Of a stretch of 64,000 nucleotides of DNA, positions 20,059 to 29,925 are shown one piece after another. The notes beneath the pieces are model-generated. The model worked only from the letters and a program-made list of their open reading frames with translations. It was not told the origin of the DNA and made no database searches. Positions within the stretch are counted from its first letter, which is position 1, and every line of letters starts with the position of its first letter. Where the stretch lies: contig NZ_WHOY01000031.1 of the NCBI RefSeq assembly GCF_009765445.1, positions 1,507,007 through 1,571,006 on the forward strand, read 5' to 3'. A program made the position numbers and the translations under genes. The DNA is from Pantoea sp. BAV 3049 (lineage in GTDB: Bacteria; Pseudomonadota; Gammaproteobacteria; Enterobacterales; Enterobacteriaceae).

Positions 20059-23000
20059 TTGAGGCGATTGCCGAGGATCCTGCTACTCACCGGCACAGCA
20101 ATCGTGGTCATTATCGCGCTGATGGTCAGCGGGCTGCGTTTGCTGATGCCGCATATGAATGGCTGGCGTGAACCTGTCCTGCAGCAGGTTTCTTCCGCTA
20201 TCGGCATGCCGGTGCAGGCCAGCGAGCTTAACGGCCGCTGGGAAAACTTTGGTCCGGTGCTGGAGATCCGCTCTCTTAATGTCGGGCTGAAGGATCAGGG
20301 CACGCTTAAGGTTGATCGGATTACGCTGGCGCTGGACGTCTGGCAATCTCTGCTTCACCTGCGCTGGCAGTTCCGTAATCTCACATTTTACGATCTTAAT
20401 CTGGTCACCAACACCCCTCTGACCTCTGGCGGCGACAATAAGATGCAGCTCCAGCCGGGGGAGTTCAGCGATCTCTTTCTGCGACAGTTTGACCATTTTG
20501 ATTTGCGCCATAGCCAGATCAGCTTTGTCACGCCTTCCGGCCAGCGTGCCAGGCTGGATATCCCACAGCTGACCTGGCTGAATGAGAAAAACCGTCACCG
20601 TGCAGAGGGGCTGGTCAGCTTGTCCAGCTTTACCGGGCAGCATGGGGTGGTGCAGGTCCGTCTCGATCTCAGCGATACCAATGGCTATCTCGATACCGGC
20701 CGGGCGTGGATGCAGGCCGATGATGTGGATGTAAAACCGTGGCTGGGCCAGTGGATGCGGGACAATACCACCCTGGACAGCGCGCGTTTCAGCATGGCAG
20801 GCTGGCTGAGCCTGAAAGACGGTGAAATCTTTGACGGTGACGTTCAGTTGAAGAAGGGGGGGGCTCGCTGGCAGGGAGATAAGCAATCTCATCAGCTGAC
20901 GGTGGATAACGTTACTGCTCACGTGGCGCGCTTTAACGGTGGCTGGCGTGTTGAAGTGCCGCAAACCAATCTGGTTACCGATGGTCAGCCATGGTCGAAG
21001 GGGATGTTTTCGCTGTTGTGGCTGCCCGAAGACACTCAGCTGCCGGGGCCGGATCATCATCAGGAGGTGCGTGTCCGCGCGACCAATCTGCAGCTGGAGC
21101 GACTGGATGCGCTGATCCCACTGTTCTCGAAACTTTCCCCAGCCCTGCTGGAAAACTGGCGTTCCCTGCAGCCTCGCGGCCAGTTGCAGGCACTGGCAGT
21201 GGATATTCCGGTTCAGCAACCGGAAAAAAGCCGTTTTCAGGCCAGCTGGAAAGATCTGAGCTGGCAGCACTGGGAGCTGTTGCCGGGAATGGAGCATCTC
21301 AGCGGCTCCGCCAGCGGTGGCGTGGCTGACGGGAAGCTGGACCTCACCCTGAATGATGCCAGTCTGCCTTATGGTTCAATGTTTCGCGCGCCGCTGGAGA
21401 TCCAGCAGGCCACGGGCTCGGTCAACTGGCAGTATGGCGAGGATCACCTGACGCTGGTTGGTCATCAGCTGGATGTAAAGTCCCGTTCGCTGTGGGCGAA
21501 AGGGGATTTCACCTATACGCAGGCGAAAGGTCAGGAACCGCGGCTGAGTATTCTGGCGGGCATCAATGTGACCAATGCGGGTGACGCCTGGCGTTACTTC
21601 CCGGAACCCCTGATGGGCACCTCGCTGGTGAACTACCTCAGCGGAGCGATTAAAGGCGGCCAGGTGCAGAACGCCTCGCTGATCTTCGCCGGTAATCCGC
21701 ATCTGTTCCCCTTCAAACACAATGACGGCATGTTTGAGGTCTGGGTGCCGCTGAAGCAGGCAACCTATCAATTCCAGCCGGGCTGGCCTGACCTGCAGGA
21801 TCTCGATATCAATCTGGACTTCGTCAATGACGGCCTGTTTATGAAGGCCGACCAGACGGCGCTGGGGAATGTTCAGGCCAGAGACGTTTCGGCGGTGATC
21901 CCGGACTACCTGAAAGAGAAGCTGATCATCGACGGTGATATCCGCGGTGCCGGAACAGAGGTGGGTAAGTATTTCAATCAGACGCCGCTTAAGCCGACAC
22001 TGGGTGCCGCCCTTGACGAGTTGCAAATCGGCGGGGATGTAAGTGGTCACTTACATCTTGATATACCGCTAAACGGCAGGCTGGTCAGAGCGACAGGCGA
22101 TGTGAATCTGGATAACAACTCACTGCTGATTAAACCACTCAGCAGCACCATCGAACAGCTTAGCGGACGCTTCACCTATGATAATGGCGACCTGCAGAGC
22201 GGGCCGCTGACCGGCAGCTGGTTCGGCCAGCCGGTTAACGTCAGTTTCAATACCAAAGAAGGCGTCAGGGATTACCAGATTGGCGTCGATCTGAAAGGTG
22301 ACTGGCAGCCGGGCAAAATGGACGTGGTGCCTGTGGCGCTGCGGCACAAACTGACGGGCAGCGCCAGCTGGCAAAGCAACGTGCTGATTAACCTGCCGCA
22401 TGGCGGAGGTGCGGACTACCAGGTAACGATGGCGGGTGATCTGAAGAATGTGAGCAGTCACTTACCTTCTCCGCTGGACAAGCAGCAGGGTGCGACGATG
22501 CCGGTGAAAGTGAATGCCAAAGGGAACCTTAACGGCTTCGAACTGAGCGGCGTGGTGGGCAATCAGCACCGCTTTAACAGTAAATGGCTGCTGGGTAAAC
22601 AACTGCGTGTCGATCGCGGTATCTGGGAAAACAACGCCACCAAAACGCCGCCGCTGCCGGATTCGCGTGGCATGGTACTGAACCTGCCGCCGCTGGACGG
22701 GGAAGCCTGGCTGGGCCTGATGGGGGCTGGCAGTAGTGGTGGCGATAGCACAGGTGCTGGTCAGAGTGCTGCGGGGCGCGCCTATGTGTCGGGCGATATT
22801 ACACTGCGCACGCCAGCACTGACGCTGGGCGGACAGCAGTGGCATGACCTGGACGCCACCCTGAGCCAGACCGTCTCCGGCGATACCCAGATTCAGGCGA
22901 AAGGGAAAGAGATCAACGGCCAGCTGCTGATGAATTCGCGTTCGCCGTGGGTTGCCCACCTTAACTATCTTTACTACAACCCGCAGTGGTCCGGTGGCGG

Positions 23001-23877
23001 AGGTTCTTCACCTCTACCTGACAACGTAACTTCTGTTAATTTCAGCAGCTGGCCAGCGCTGAATCTCTCTTGTGATGAGTGCTGGTTGCGCGGGCAAAAG
23101 TTTGGCCGTATAGCCGCCAATCTTAGCCACGACCGCGATACGCTGACCCTGCAAAATGGCCTGATCGATACCGGCAACTCCCGCCTGACGGTGGCAGGTG
23201 AATGGGTCAACCGTCCTGGCTCACAGCGTACCGCACTGAAAGGCGTGCTGAGCGGCAATAAAATCAACGATGCTACTAACTGGTTTGGCATGAATACGCC
23301 GCTGCGGGGCTCGTCGTTTAACATTGATTACGATCTACACTGGCAGTCAGCGCCCTGGCAGCCTTCTGAGTCCACACTCAGCGGCGTGATGAAAACCCAT
23401 CTGGGTGCCGGGCAGATTGCGGATGTGAATACCGGCCGTGCCGGGCAGCTGCTGCGGCTGGTGAGCTTCGATGCGCTGCTGAGAAAACTGCGCCTCGATT
23501 TCACTGACACCTTTGGTCAGGGCTTCTACTATGACTCGATCAACGGGACGGCGTGGATTGAAAAAGGGGTGATGCATACCGATAACCTGCTGGTGGATGG
23601 CCTGGAAGCCGATATCGCCATGCAGGGAAAAGTCGATCTGGTGAAGCGCCAGATTGATATGGAAGCGGTAGTGGCACCGGAGATTTCGGCTACCGTCGGT
23701 GTGGCGGCAGCTTTTGCCGTTAACCCGGTGGTGGGAGCTGCGGTTTTTGCTGCCAGTAAGGTACTGGGTCCCCTGTGGAACAAAATTTCCGTGTTGCGCT
23801 ACCATATTTCCGGTCCAATCGATAAGCCGCAGATTGATGAAGTGCTGCGCAAGCCGCGTGAAAAGAGCGCGAAGTGA
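20059..23877 (+). CDS. yhdP: AsmA-like envelope lipid-transport protein YhdP
   Basis: This very large protein (about 1272 aa) is an inner-membrane-anchored bridge of the TamB/YdbH/YhdP group thought to carry phospholipids to the outer membrane. It has one N-terminal membrane segment (RILLLTGTAIVVIIALMVSG), long beta-rich repeats, and the conserved C-terminal block AVVAPEISATVGVAAAFAVN. The start is judged to be TTG at 20059: it sits 3-4 bases after AAGGAGAGG and gives the RRLP start seen in E. coli. The open frame extends to GTG at 20035, but that start would place the ribosome site inside the gene. Confidence 0.95.
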   Translation: MRRLPRILLLTGTAIVVIIALMVSGLRLLMPHMNGWREPVLQQVSSAIGMPVQASELNGRWENFGPVLEIRSLNVGLKDQGTLKVDRITLALDVWQSLLHLRWQFRNLTFYDLNLVTNTPLTSGGDNKMQLQPGEFSDLFLRQFDHFDLRHSQISFVTPSGQRARLDIPQLTWLNEKNRHRAEGLVSLSSFTGQHGVVQVRLDLSDTNGYLDTGRAWMQADDVDVKPWLGQWMRDNTTLDSARFSMAGWLSLKDGEIFDGDVQLKKGGARWQGDKQSHQLTVDNVTAHVARFNGGWRVEVPQTNLVTDGQPWSKGMFSLLWLPEDTQLPGPDHHQEVRVRATNLQLERLDALIPLFSKLSPALLENWRSLQPRGQLQALAVDIPVQQPEKSRFQASWKDLSWQHWELLPGMEHLSGSASGGVADGKLDLTLNDASLPYGSMFRAPLEIQQATGSVNWQYGEDHLTLVGHQLDVKSRSLWAKGDFTYTQAKGQEPRLSILAGINVTNAGDAWRYFPEPLMGTSLVNYLSGAIKGGQVQNASLIFAGNPHLFPFKHNDGMFEVWVPLKQATYQFQPGWPDLQDLDINLDFVNDGLFMKADQTALGNVQARDVSAVIPDYLKEKLIIDGDIRGAGTEVGKYFNQTPLKPTLGAALDELQIGGDVSGHLHLDIPLNGRLVRATGDVNLDNNSLLIKPLSSTIEQLSGRFTYDNGDLQSGPLTGSWFGQPVNVSFNTKEGVRDYQIGVDLKGDWQPGKMDVVPVALRHKLTGSASWQSNVLINLPHGGGADYQVTMAGDLKNVSSHLPSPLDKQQGATMPVKVNAKGNLNGFELSGVVGNQHRFNSKWLLGKQLRVDRGIWENNATKTPPLPDSRGMVLNLPPLDGEAWLGLMGAGSSGGDSTGAGQSAAGRAYVSGDITLRTPALTLGGQQWHDLDATLSQTVSGDTQIQAKGKEINGQLLMNSRSPWVAHLNYLYYNPQWSGGGGSSPLPDNVTSVNFSSWPALNLSCDECWLRGQKFGRIAANLSHDRDTLTLQNGLIDTGNSRLTVAGEWVNRPGSQRTALKGVLSGNKINDATNWFGMNTPLRGSSFNIDYDLHWQSAPWQPSESTLSGVMKTHLGAGQIADVNTGRAGQLLRLVSFDALLRKLRLDFTDTFGQGFYYDSINGTAWIEKGVMHTDNLLVDGLEADIAMQGKVDLVKRQIDMEAVVAPEISATVGVAAAFAVNPVVGAAVFAASKVLGPLWNKISVLRYHISGPIDKPQIDEVLRKPREKSAK

Positions 23878-23960
23878 ATTTGACGTGACCGGGGAATTGC
23901 CTCAGGCTATAGAGATGCAATGCCAGCGATGACTGGCTCATCCAAACAGAGCGAGAATAC

Positions 23961-25406
23961 ATGAGTCTGAATCTGGTAAGTGAGCAGTTACTGACTGCTA
24001 ATAACATTAATCAAGCCGATCTCTTTTCCCTTCTCGGCCAGCTTTCTGAACGTAAGCTGGATTATGCTGACCTCTATTTTCAATCCAGCTTCCATGAATC
24101 CTGGGTGCTGGAAGACCGCATCATCAAAGATGGCTCCTGGAATATTGATCAGGGCGTCGGTGTTCGTGCCGTCAGCGGTGAGAAAACCGGTTTTGCTTAT
24201 GCAGACCAGATTACCCTCAATGCCCTGACGCAAAGCGCCACGGCAGCCCGGAGCATTGTGCGCGAGCAGGGGAATGGCAAGTCCCATACGCTTGGCGCGG
24301 TAATGAACCGTCAGCTCTATCCAACGGTTGATCCGCTGCAAAGCCTGTCGCGTGAAGAAAAAATTGCCCTGCTGCACCGGGTAGATACCGTGGCTCGTGC
24401 TGCTGACAAGCGAGTGCAGGAAGTCAGCGCCAGCCTGAGTGGCGTGTATGAGATGGTGCTGGTGGCTGCCACTGACGGCACGCTGGCAGCTGACGTTCGC
24501 CCGCTGGTTCGCCTTTCTGTCAGCGTGCAGGTTGAAGAAGACGGTAAGCGTGAGCGGGGTTCCAGCGGCGGCGGTGGTCGTTTCGGCTACGAATTCTTCC
24601 TGGCCGATGAGTCCGGTGAAGTCCGTGCTGAAGCCTGGGCGCGTGAAGCCGTGCGTATGGCGCTGGTCAACCTGAACGCCGTAGCCGCTCCGGCAGGGAC
24701 GATCCCGGTAGTGTTGGGTGCGGGCTGGCCGGGCGTACTGCTGCATGAAGCGGTGGGTCATGGCCTGGAAGGTGACTTTAACCGTCGCGGCACTTCCGTC
24801 TTCAGCGGTCAGATGAACAAGCTGGTCGCCTCCGAGCTGTGCACCGTAGTGGACGATGGCACCATTGACGGGCTGCGCGGTTCGCTGGCAGTAGATGATG
24901 AAGGCGTGCCCGGACAGTACAACGTGCTGATCGAGAACGGTATTTTGAAAGGTTACATGCAGGATAAACTTAACGCCCGTCTGATGGGAGTTAAGCCTAC
25001 CGGTAACGGTCGCCGTGAATCTTATGCGCATCTGCCAATGCCGCGCATGACCAATACCTACATGCTGGCAGGAAAGTCCACCCCGCAGGATATTATCGAA
25101 AGCGTTGACTACGGCCTGTATGCGCCAAACTTTGGTGGCGGTCAGGTGGATATCACTTCCGGTAAATTTGTCTTCTCCACTTCAGAAGCCTATCTGATAG
25201 AGAAGGGCAAAGTGACCAAAGCGGTGAAAGGGGCCACGCTGATTGGCTCGGGTATTGAGGCAATGCAGCAGATCTCGATGGTCGGTAACGACCTGGCGCT
25301 GGATAAAGGCGTGGGTGTCTGCGGCAAGGAGGGCCAGAGCCTGCCAGTTGGCGTGGGCCAGCCTACGCTGAAGCTGGACAAGCTGACCGTGGGCGGCACT
25401 GCCTGA
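23961..25406 (+). CDS. tldD: Metalloprotease TldD
   Basis: TldD (481 aa) pairs with TldE/PmbA to form a protease that trims unfolded peptides, such as antitoxin CcdA and microcin B17 leader. The zinc-binding motif [11 protein letters not shown] lies at about residue 262, within the conserved stretch [20 protein letters not shown]. The C terminus has [19 protein letters not shown]. The partner gene is not in this window, as in E. coli where it is also remote. Confidence 0.98.
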   Translation: MSLNLVSEQLLTANNINQADLFSLLGQLSERKLDYADLYFQSSFHESWVLEDRIIKDGSWNIDQGVGVRAVSGEKTGFAYADQITLNALTQSATAARSIVREQGNGKSHTLGAVMNRQLYPTVDPLQSLSREEKIALLHRVDTVARAADKRVQEVSASLSGVYEMVLVAATDGTLAADVRPLVRLSVSVQVEEDGKRERGSSGGGGRFGYEFFLADESGEVRAEAWAREAVRMALVNLNAVAAPAGTIPVVLGAGWPGVLLHEAVGHGLEGDFNRRGTSVFSGQMNKLVASELCTVVDDGTIDGLRGSLAVDDEGVPGQYNVLIENGILKGYMQDKLNARLMGVKPTGNGRRESYAHLPMPRMTNTYMLAGKSTPQDIIESVDYGLYAPNFGGGQVDITSGKFVFSTSEAYLIEKGKVTKAVKGATLIGSGIEAMQQISMVGNDLALDKGVGVCGKEGQSLPVGVGQPTLKLDKLTVGGTA

Positions 25407-25464
25407 TTTGACTGCAAGGGCGGAATAATTCCCGCTATTTCAGGCTGTGGGCGCATCTGCTTTA

Positions 25465-25488
25465 AAGGAGCGAATTTCTTCGCTCCTT
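25465..25488. terminator. Shared hairpin between convergent tldD and aaeR
   Basis: A 10-bp inverted repeat (aaggagcgaa/ttcgctcctt, 4-nt loop) lies between the convergent stop codons. T tracts are short on both sides, so it is a probable but weak bidirectional terminator. Confidence 0.65.
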
Positions 25489-25499
25489 CCGTTCCCTGT

Positions 25500-26417
25500 T
25501 TATTCCTGTCGATACTCCTGATACACATCCGCTACCTTATCGAAATACTCCGTCAGATAGTTAATGCATACCTGCACCTTGAGCGGCAGCTTGTCTTTCT
25601 GCGTGTAAACCGCATAAACCGGGCGTGGATCTGACTGATAATGTGCAAACAGGATCTCAACCTTGCCTGCATTAATCTCATCAATGACCCACATCAGCGG
25701 CACGTAGGCGATACCGCTGCCGGCAACCAGCCAGCGGATGAGCGTCTGAGAATCATTTGTGGCGAACTTACCCTGTGGCGACAGACGGGTAGAGATCCCT
25801 TCCGGCGCGGTCAGTTCGAAATCATTATCCGGCCGTACGCTGTATTCCAGCCAGGAAAAATTGCCAATATCGGAAGGTTTCTCCGGCGTGCCGTGTTGCG
25901 CCAGATAGCTTTTTGCCGCGCAGACCACCATCGGCATTGAGCCAAGCCGCCGGGAAAACAGGCTTGAATCCTGCAGTGCACCCACGCGGATCACCAAATC
26001 CAGCCCGTCAGCGATCAGGTCCGGAGCCGGGATGCCGGTGACCAGATTCACCGTCAGCCCCGGATACTCTTTCAGCATTTCCGAGGTCATATTCGCCAGC
26101 ACGTTCTGCGCCATAGTCGAGGAGCTGCCGATCCGTAGCGTGCCTACCGGCGTATTGTTGAAAGCGTAAAGTTGCTCATGAACCTGCTGCGCCTCCGACA
26201 TCATCCGCCGACAGCCCTGGAAGTAGATCTTACCGGCCTCGGTCAGCCCGAGGCTGCGGGTACTGCGGTTGAGAAGTTTGACCTGAAGCTCATCTTCCAG
26301 CTTCGCCACGATCTGGCTGACGGCCGAGACGCTCATCTGCATCTGATTGGCCGCCGCCGTAAAGGAACCCAGTTCAACTACCCGTGCAAACACGGACATG
26401 CCTTTCAGTCTTTCCAT
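25500..26417 (-). CDS. aaeR: LysR-type regulator AaeR of aromatic-acid efflux
   Basis: AaeR (305 aa) activates the divergent aaeXAB genes when aromatic carboxylic acids such as p-hydroxybenzoate build up. The N-terminal winged helix-turn-helix spans residues about 1-60 (FTAAANQMQMSVSAVSQIVAKLE). The effector domain includes GSSSTMAQNVLA and ELTAPEGISTRLSPQGK. A CRP-type site sits just upstream of its ATG. Position and sequence agree with E. coli AaeR (309 aa). Confidence 0.95.
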   Translation of the reverse strand: MERLKGMSVFARVVELGSFTAAANQMQMSVSAVSQIVAKLEDELQVKLLNRSTRSLGLTEAGKIYFQGCRRMMSEAQQVHEQLYAFNNTPVGTLRIGSSSTMAQNVLANMTSEMLKEYPGLTVNLVTGIPAPDLIADGLDLVIRVGALQDSSLFSRRLGSMPMVVCAAKSYLAQHGTPEKPSDIGNFSWLEYSVRPDNDFELTAPEGISTRLSPQGKFATNDSQTLIRWLVAGSGIAYVPLMWVIDEINAGKVEILFAHYQSDPRPVYAVYTQKDKLPLKVQVCINYLTEYFDKVADVYQEYRQE

Positions 26418-26432
26418 TATTAACTCTGGCTT

Positions 26433-26454
26433 AAAAGTGATTTAGATCACATTT
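26433..26454. promoter_or_regulatory. CRP-cAMP binding site, aaeR-aaeX interval
   Basis: AAAAGTGATTTAGATCACATTT matches the symmetric consensus AAATGTGATCTAGATCACATTT at 19 of 22 positions by eye. It is centred 27 bp before the aaeR ATG and about 250 bp before aaeX. It more likely acts on aaeR, either as a repressor site or on a promoter reading away. Confidence 0.8.
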
Positions 26455-26694
26455 GGTAGAAAACATATAGTCAGCCGCGTTACTATAGCATCGCCGGGCT
26501 ACCGTTCCGTCATTCAACTCGTCAAAGTGCTGGCTCCTGAATACGCTATTATTCAAAGAGCGCCGGTTATGATTATCTGACTGCTGGTCGGTCATTCCAT
26601 CATCATCACCTGTTAACCAGCGGCCTCCTGACCCCGGGAGGTAAGTTGCGTGTGGCGTAAAGCGTACCCGGTAAGGTACTGACAAGGATAAGAG

Positions 26695-26898
26695 ATGAGT
26701 GTGCTTCCGGTAATTGTGATATTTGGGCTCTCCTTCCCGCCCATATTTTTTGAGATCATCGTATCATTACTGTTGTTCTGGCTGGTGCGCAGGTTGATCA
26801 CGCCCACCGGGATCTATGACCTGGTCTGGCATCCCGCTTTATTTAACACCGCCCTGTACTGCTGCCTGTTCTACCTGGTTTCCCGATTGTTTGTCTGA
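26695..26898 (+). CDS. aaeX: AaeX small membrane protein of aromatic-acid efflux operon
   Basis: AaeX (67 aa) has two hydrophobic segments (residues about 4-27 and 42-65) and begins [20 protein letters not shown]. It belongs to DUF1656, always found in front of AaeA/AaeB-type efflux genes; its precise role is unknown. ATG at 26695 follows AAGGATAAGAG. The stop lies 7 bp before the aaeA GTG start. Confidence 0.95.
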   Translation: MSVLPVIVIFGLSFPPIFFEIIVSLLLFWLVRRLITPTGIYDLVWHPALFNTALYCCLFYLVSRLFV

Positions 26899-26905
26899 GG
26901 TCATA

Positions 26906-27838
26906 GTGAAAGCGCTAACTAGAAAGATTTCCCGATTCGCCATTACCATCATCCTGGTCATCATTGCTGTCATTGTCATTTTCCGTGCCTGGGTGTTCTA
27001 TACCGAATCGCCCTGGACCCGAGACGCCAAATTTACTGCCGACGTGGTGGCAATCGCCCCAGACGTCAGCGGCCTGATTTCCGATGTCCGCGTGCGCGAC
27101 AACCAGCTGGTGAAGAAAGATCAGGTACTGTTTGTTGTCGATCAGCCGCGCTATCAGCAGGCGCTGGATGAAGCGGAAGCGGACGTGGCCTACTATCAGG
27201 CTCTGGTCAACGAGAAACGCCGTGAAGCAACCCGCCGTAATCAACTGGGCGTGTCAGCGATGTCCCGTGAGGCTATCGACCAGGCAAACAACGACTATCA
27301 GACCAGCGAACACCAGCTGGCTAAGTCGATTGCCACCCGCGATACTGCCAGACTGGATCTGGATCGTACCGTGGTCAAAGCGCCTGCCGATGGTTGGGTG
27401 ACCAACCTCAACGTCTATCGCGGCGAATTTATTACCCGGGGTTCTACCGCTGTGGCGCTGGTTCAGCAGCATACTTTCTACGTGCTGGCCTATATGGAAG
27501 AGACCAAGCTGGATGGCGTGCGCCCAGGCTATCGCGTGGAAATTACGCCGCTGGGAAGTAATCGCGTGCTGCACGGTACGGTCGACAGTATTGCCGCAGG
27601 GGTGACCAACAGCAGCAGCACCATTGATGCGAAAGGGATGGCGACCATCGACTCCAATCTTGAGTGGGTTCGTCTGGCACAGCGTGTCCCGGTACGTATT
27701 CACCTGGATGAGCAGGAAGGCAACCTTTACCCTTCAGGGACCACGGCGACCGTGGTAGTAACGGGGGCGGAAGATCGCCGTCCTGACCAGATGTCGCCGA
27801 TGATGAAGCTGATGCACCGTCTGCGCGAGTTCGGCTAA
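26906..27838 (+). CDS. aaeA: AaeA membrane-fusion subunit of aromatic-acid efflux pump
   Basis: AaeA (310 aa) links the inner-membrane pump AaeB to the periplasm. The start is GTG at 26906 ([16 protein letters not shown]), which aligns with E. coli. A longer frame from 26816 overlaps aaeX and is rejected. One N-terminal membrane segment (about 12-31) is followed by the HlyD-type lipoyl half-motif [21 protein letters not shown] coiled-coil hairpin (about 80-150) and beta-barrel with [19 protein letters not shown] follow. Confidence 0.96.
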   Translation: MKALTRKISRFAITIILVIIAVIVIFRAWVFYTESPWTRDAKFTADVVAIAPDVSGLISDVRVRDNQLVKKDQVLFVVDQPRYQQALDEAEADVAYYQALVNEKRREATRRNQLGVSAMSREAIDQANNDYQTSEHQLAKSIATRDTARLDLDRTVVKAPADGWVTNLNVYRGEFITRGSTAVALVQQHTFYVLAYMEETKLDGVRPGYRVEITPLGSNRVLHGTVDSIAAGVTNSSSTIDAKGMATIDSNLEWVRLAQRVPVRIHLDEQEGNLYPSGTTATVVVTGAEDRRPDQMSPMMKLMHRLREFG

Positions 27839-27842
27839 GCGT

Positions 27843-29801
27843 ATGGAGTGGCATCGCTTACGCTTTCCGGTCAAGCTGACCTTTGCCATTTTGCTGGCGC
27901 TGCTGATCGGCTTTCATTTCAATCTGGAAACGCCACGCTGGGCCGTGATGACAGCCTGTATCGTGGCGGGTGGTACGGCGTTTGCTGCCGGGGGCGATCC
28001 CTTCTCCGGGGCGCTCCGCCACCGCGGCATGTTGCGTATTGTCGGAACCTTCCTCGGCTGTATCGCCGCGCTGGCGATTATGATCGCCACCATTCGTGCA
28101 CCCGCTCTTATGCTGCTGCTGTGCTGTCTCTGGGCCGGTTTCTGCGTCTGGCTCTCTTCACTGATTAAGGTTGAAAACTCCTACGCTCTCGGACTGGCAG
28201 GGTATACTGCGCTGATTATCGTGGTCAGCGTCGACGCCAACGGCTCGGTGCTACTGGCACCCCAGTTTGCGGTTGAGCGCTGCAGTGAAATCATTATCGG
28301 CATCGTATGTGCGATCCTGGCGGACATGCTGTTTTCTCCGCGCTCGATTAAACAAGATATTGACCGGGAAATTGACAGTCTGCTGGTGGCTCAGTACCAG
28401 CTGATGCAGCTGTGCGTCGCCCATGGTGATAAAGAAGAGGTCGACAGAGCCTGGACTGCGCTGGTCCGCCGCACCACCGCGCTGAATGGCATGCGCAGCT
28501 ATCTGATGATGGAGTCCGGACGCTGGCAGAAAGTTGACCGGCGAATGCGCGCGCTCAACACACTCGCGCTGACGTTGATTACTCAGGCCTGTGAAACGTT
28601 CCTGATCCAGAACACCCGGCAGGAATATGTCCCACCCCAGTTTCATGTGTTCTTTGAGAAGCCGGTTGAGAACGTCAGTGATATCCACAAGCGCATGAAG
28701 ATCATGCGCCGGGTGATCACCTCCAGCGGCAGCAAGAACACGCCGGTGACTATCAGCAACTGGGTTGGTGCGGCCAGCCGTTATCTGCTGTTGATGAAAG
28801 GGATCCATACCAATAGCAGCATCAGCCGGATTGAAGAAGGCGTGCTGGTCGGGGAACCTGTGGTTAAGATGCGTTCCGCTGAGTCCCGCCACGCGCTGAT
28901 CAATGGGCTTCGCACCTTTGTGGCGACGGCGATTGGATCGCTGTTCTGGCTGTGGAGCGGCTGGACCTCCGGAAGCGGTGCGATGGTGATGATCGCAGTG
29001 ATCACCGCGCTGGCCATGCGTATGCCGAACCCGCTGATGATGGCGAAGGACTTCCTGTACGGGATGATCTTTGCTATCCCACTGGGATCGCTGTACTACA
29101 TGGTGATCATGCCTGGCACTCAACAGAGTATGTTGTTGTTGTGTATTGCGCTGGGAGTGATGGCATTTATTGGTGGGATCCTGATTCAGCGAAGGCAGAT
29201 CGGCACGCTGGGAGCGCTGGTGGGTACCATCAATATCATCACCCTTGATAATCCAATGACCTTTAACGTCAGCGCTTTTCTGGATAACGCGCTCGGGCAG
29301 GCCATTGGCTGCTTCCTGGCGCTGCTGGTTATTTTGCTGATCCGTGATACTTCAAAAGCCCGCGTGGGCCGGACTTTGCTTAACCGCTTTATGTATGCTG
29401 CGGTTGCCGCGATGACCACCAATCAGGCCAGACGCCGCGAAAACCATCTGCCTGTGCTGTATCACCAGCTGTTTATGCTGCTGAATATGTTCCCGGGCGA
29501 TGTCGATAAGTTTCGTATTGCCCTGACGCTGATTATCGGGCATCAACGCCTGCGCGATGCGGAAATCCCGATTAACAGCGATCTCTCTGCCTTTCACAAA
29601 CAGTTGAGGCATACTGCCGACCGCGTGATCGCTGCGGGCACGGATGCAAAGCGGCTACACTACTTTGAGCGTCTGCTGGCGGAGCTGGAGACTTACCAGC
29701 AAAAGCTTGAGCATTATGAAGCGCCGCTGAGCGTCACCGAGCCGGTGCAGCGCCTGGCTTTGATGCTGAAAAAGTACAAGAATACCCTCATCCAAATCTG
29801 A
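27843..29801 (+). CDS. aaeB: AaeB inner-membrane aromatic-acid efflux protein
   Basis: AaeB (652 aa) exports p-hydroxybenzoic acid and related aromatic carboxylates. It belongs to the fusaric-acid-resistance (FUSC/PET) family, with two blocks of about five or six membrane helices (residues about 12-160 and 365-500). Each is followed by a soluble segment. Typical stretches are [20 protein letters not shown] and [19 protein letters not shown]. It starts 4 bp after aaeA. Confidence 0.96.
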   Translation: MEWHRLRFPVKLTFAILLALLIGFHFNLETPRWAVMTACIVAGGTAFAAGGDPFSGALRHRGMLRIVGTFLGCIAALAIMIATIRAPALMLLLCCLWAGFCVWLSSLIKVENSYALGLAGYTALIIVVSVDANGSVLLAPQFAVERCSEIIIGIVCAILADMLFSPRSIKQDIDREIDSLLVAQYQLMQLCVAHGDKEEVDRAWTALVRRTTALNGMRSYLMMESGRWQKVDRRMRALNTLALTLITQACETFLIQNTRQEYVPPQFHVFFEKPVENVSDIHKRMKIMRRVITSSGSKNTPVTISNWVGAASRYLLLMKGIHTNSSISRIEEGVLVGEPVVKMRSAESRHALINGLRTFVATAIGSLFWLWSGWTSGSGAMVMIAVITALAMRMPNPLMMAKDFLYGMIFAIPLGSLYYMVIMPGTQQSMLLLCIALGVMAFIGGILIQRRQIGTLGALVGTINIITLDNPMTFNVSAFLDNALGQAIGCFLALLVILLIRDTSKARVGRTLLNRFMYAAVAAMTTNQARRRENHLPVLYHQLFMLLNMFPGDVDKFRIALTLIIGHQRLRDAEIPINSDLSAFHKQLRHTADRVIAAGTDAKRLHYFERLLAELETYQQKLEHYEAPLSVTEPVQRLALMLKKYKNTLIQI

Positions 29802-29806
29802 CTTAC

Positions 29807-29830
29807 CGCTGATATCTCCGGGTATCAGCG
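29807..29830 (+). terminator. Probable aaeXAB terminator
   Basis: An 8-bp stem (cgctgata/tatcagcg, 8-nt loop) begins 5 bp past the aaeB stop and is followed by CTTTCCC, a weak T tract. Confidence 0.5.
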
Positions 29831-29925
29831 CTTTCCCATTCCTCTTTCTCCTGGTGTGGTTCATACAGTCATAAAGGTCGCCATCTATACTTACGTCATC
29901 AGGATGGCAAACCACTCAGGAGAAA

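Noticed and set aside
20083-21297. 404-aa minus-strand open frame opposite yhdP
   Set aside because: Shadow of the yhdP reading frame. It is His/Gln rich as expected for the reverse of a Leu/Trp-rich gene and has no recognisable domain.
23988-25031. 347-aa minus-strand open frame opposite tldD
   Set aside because: Antisense shadow; tldD is intact with its zinc motif.
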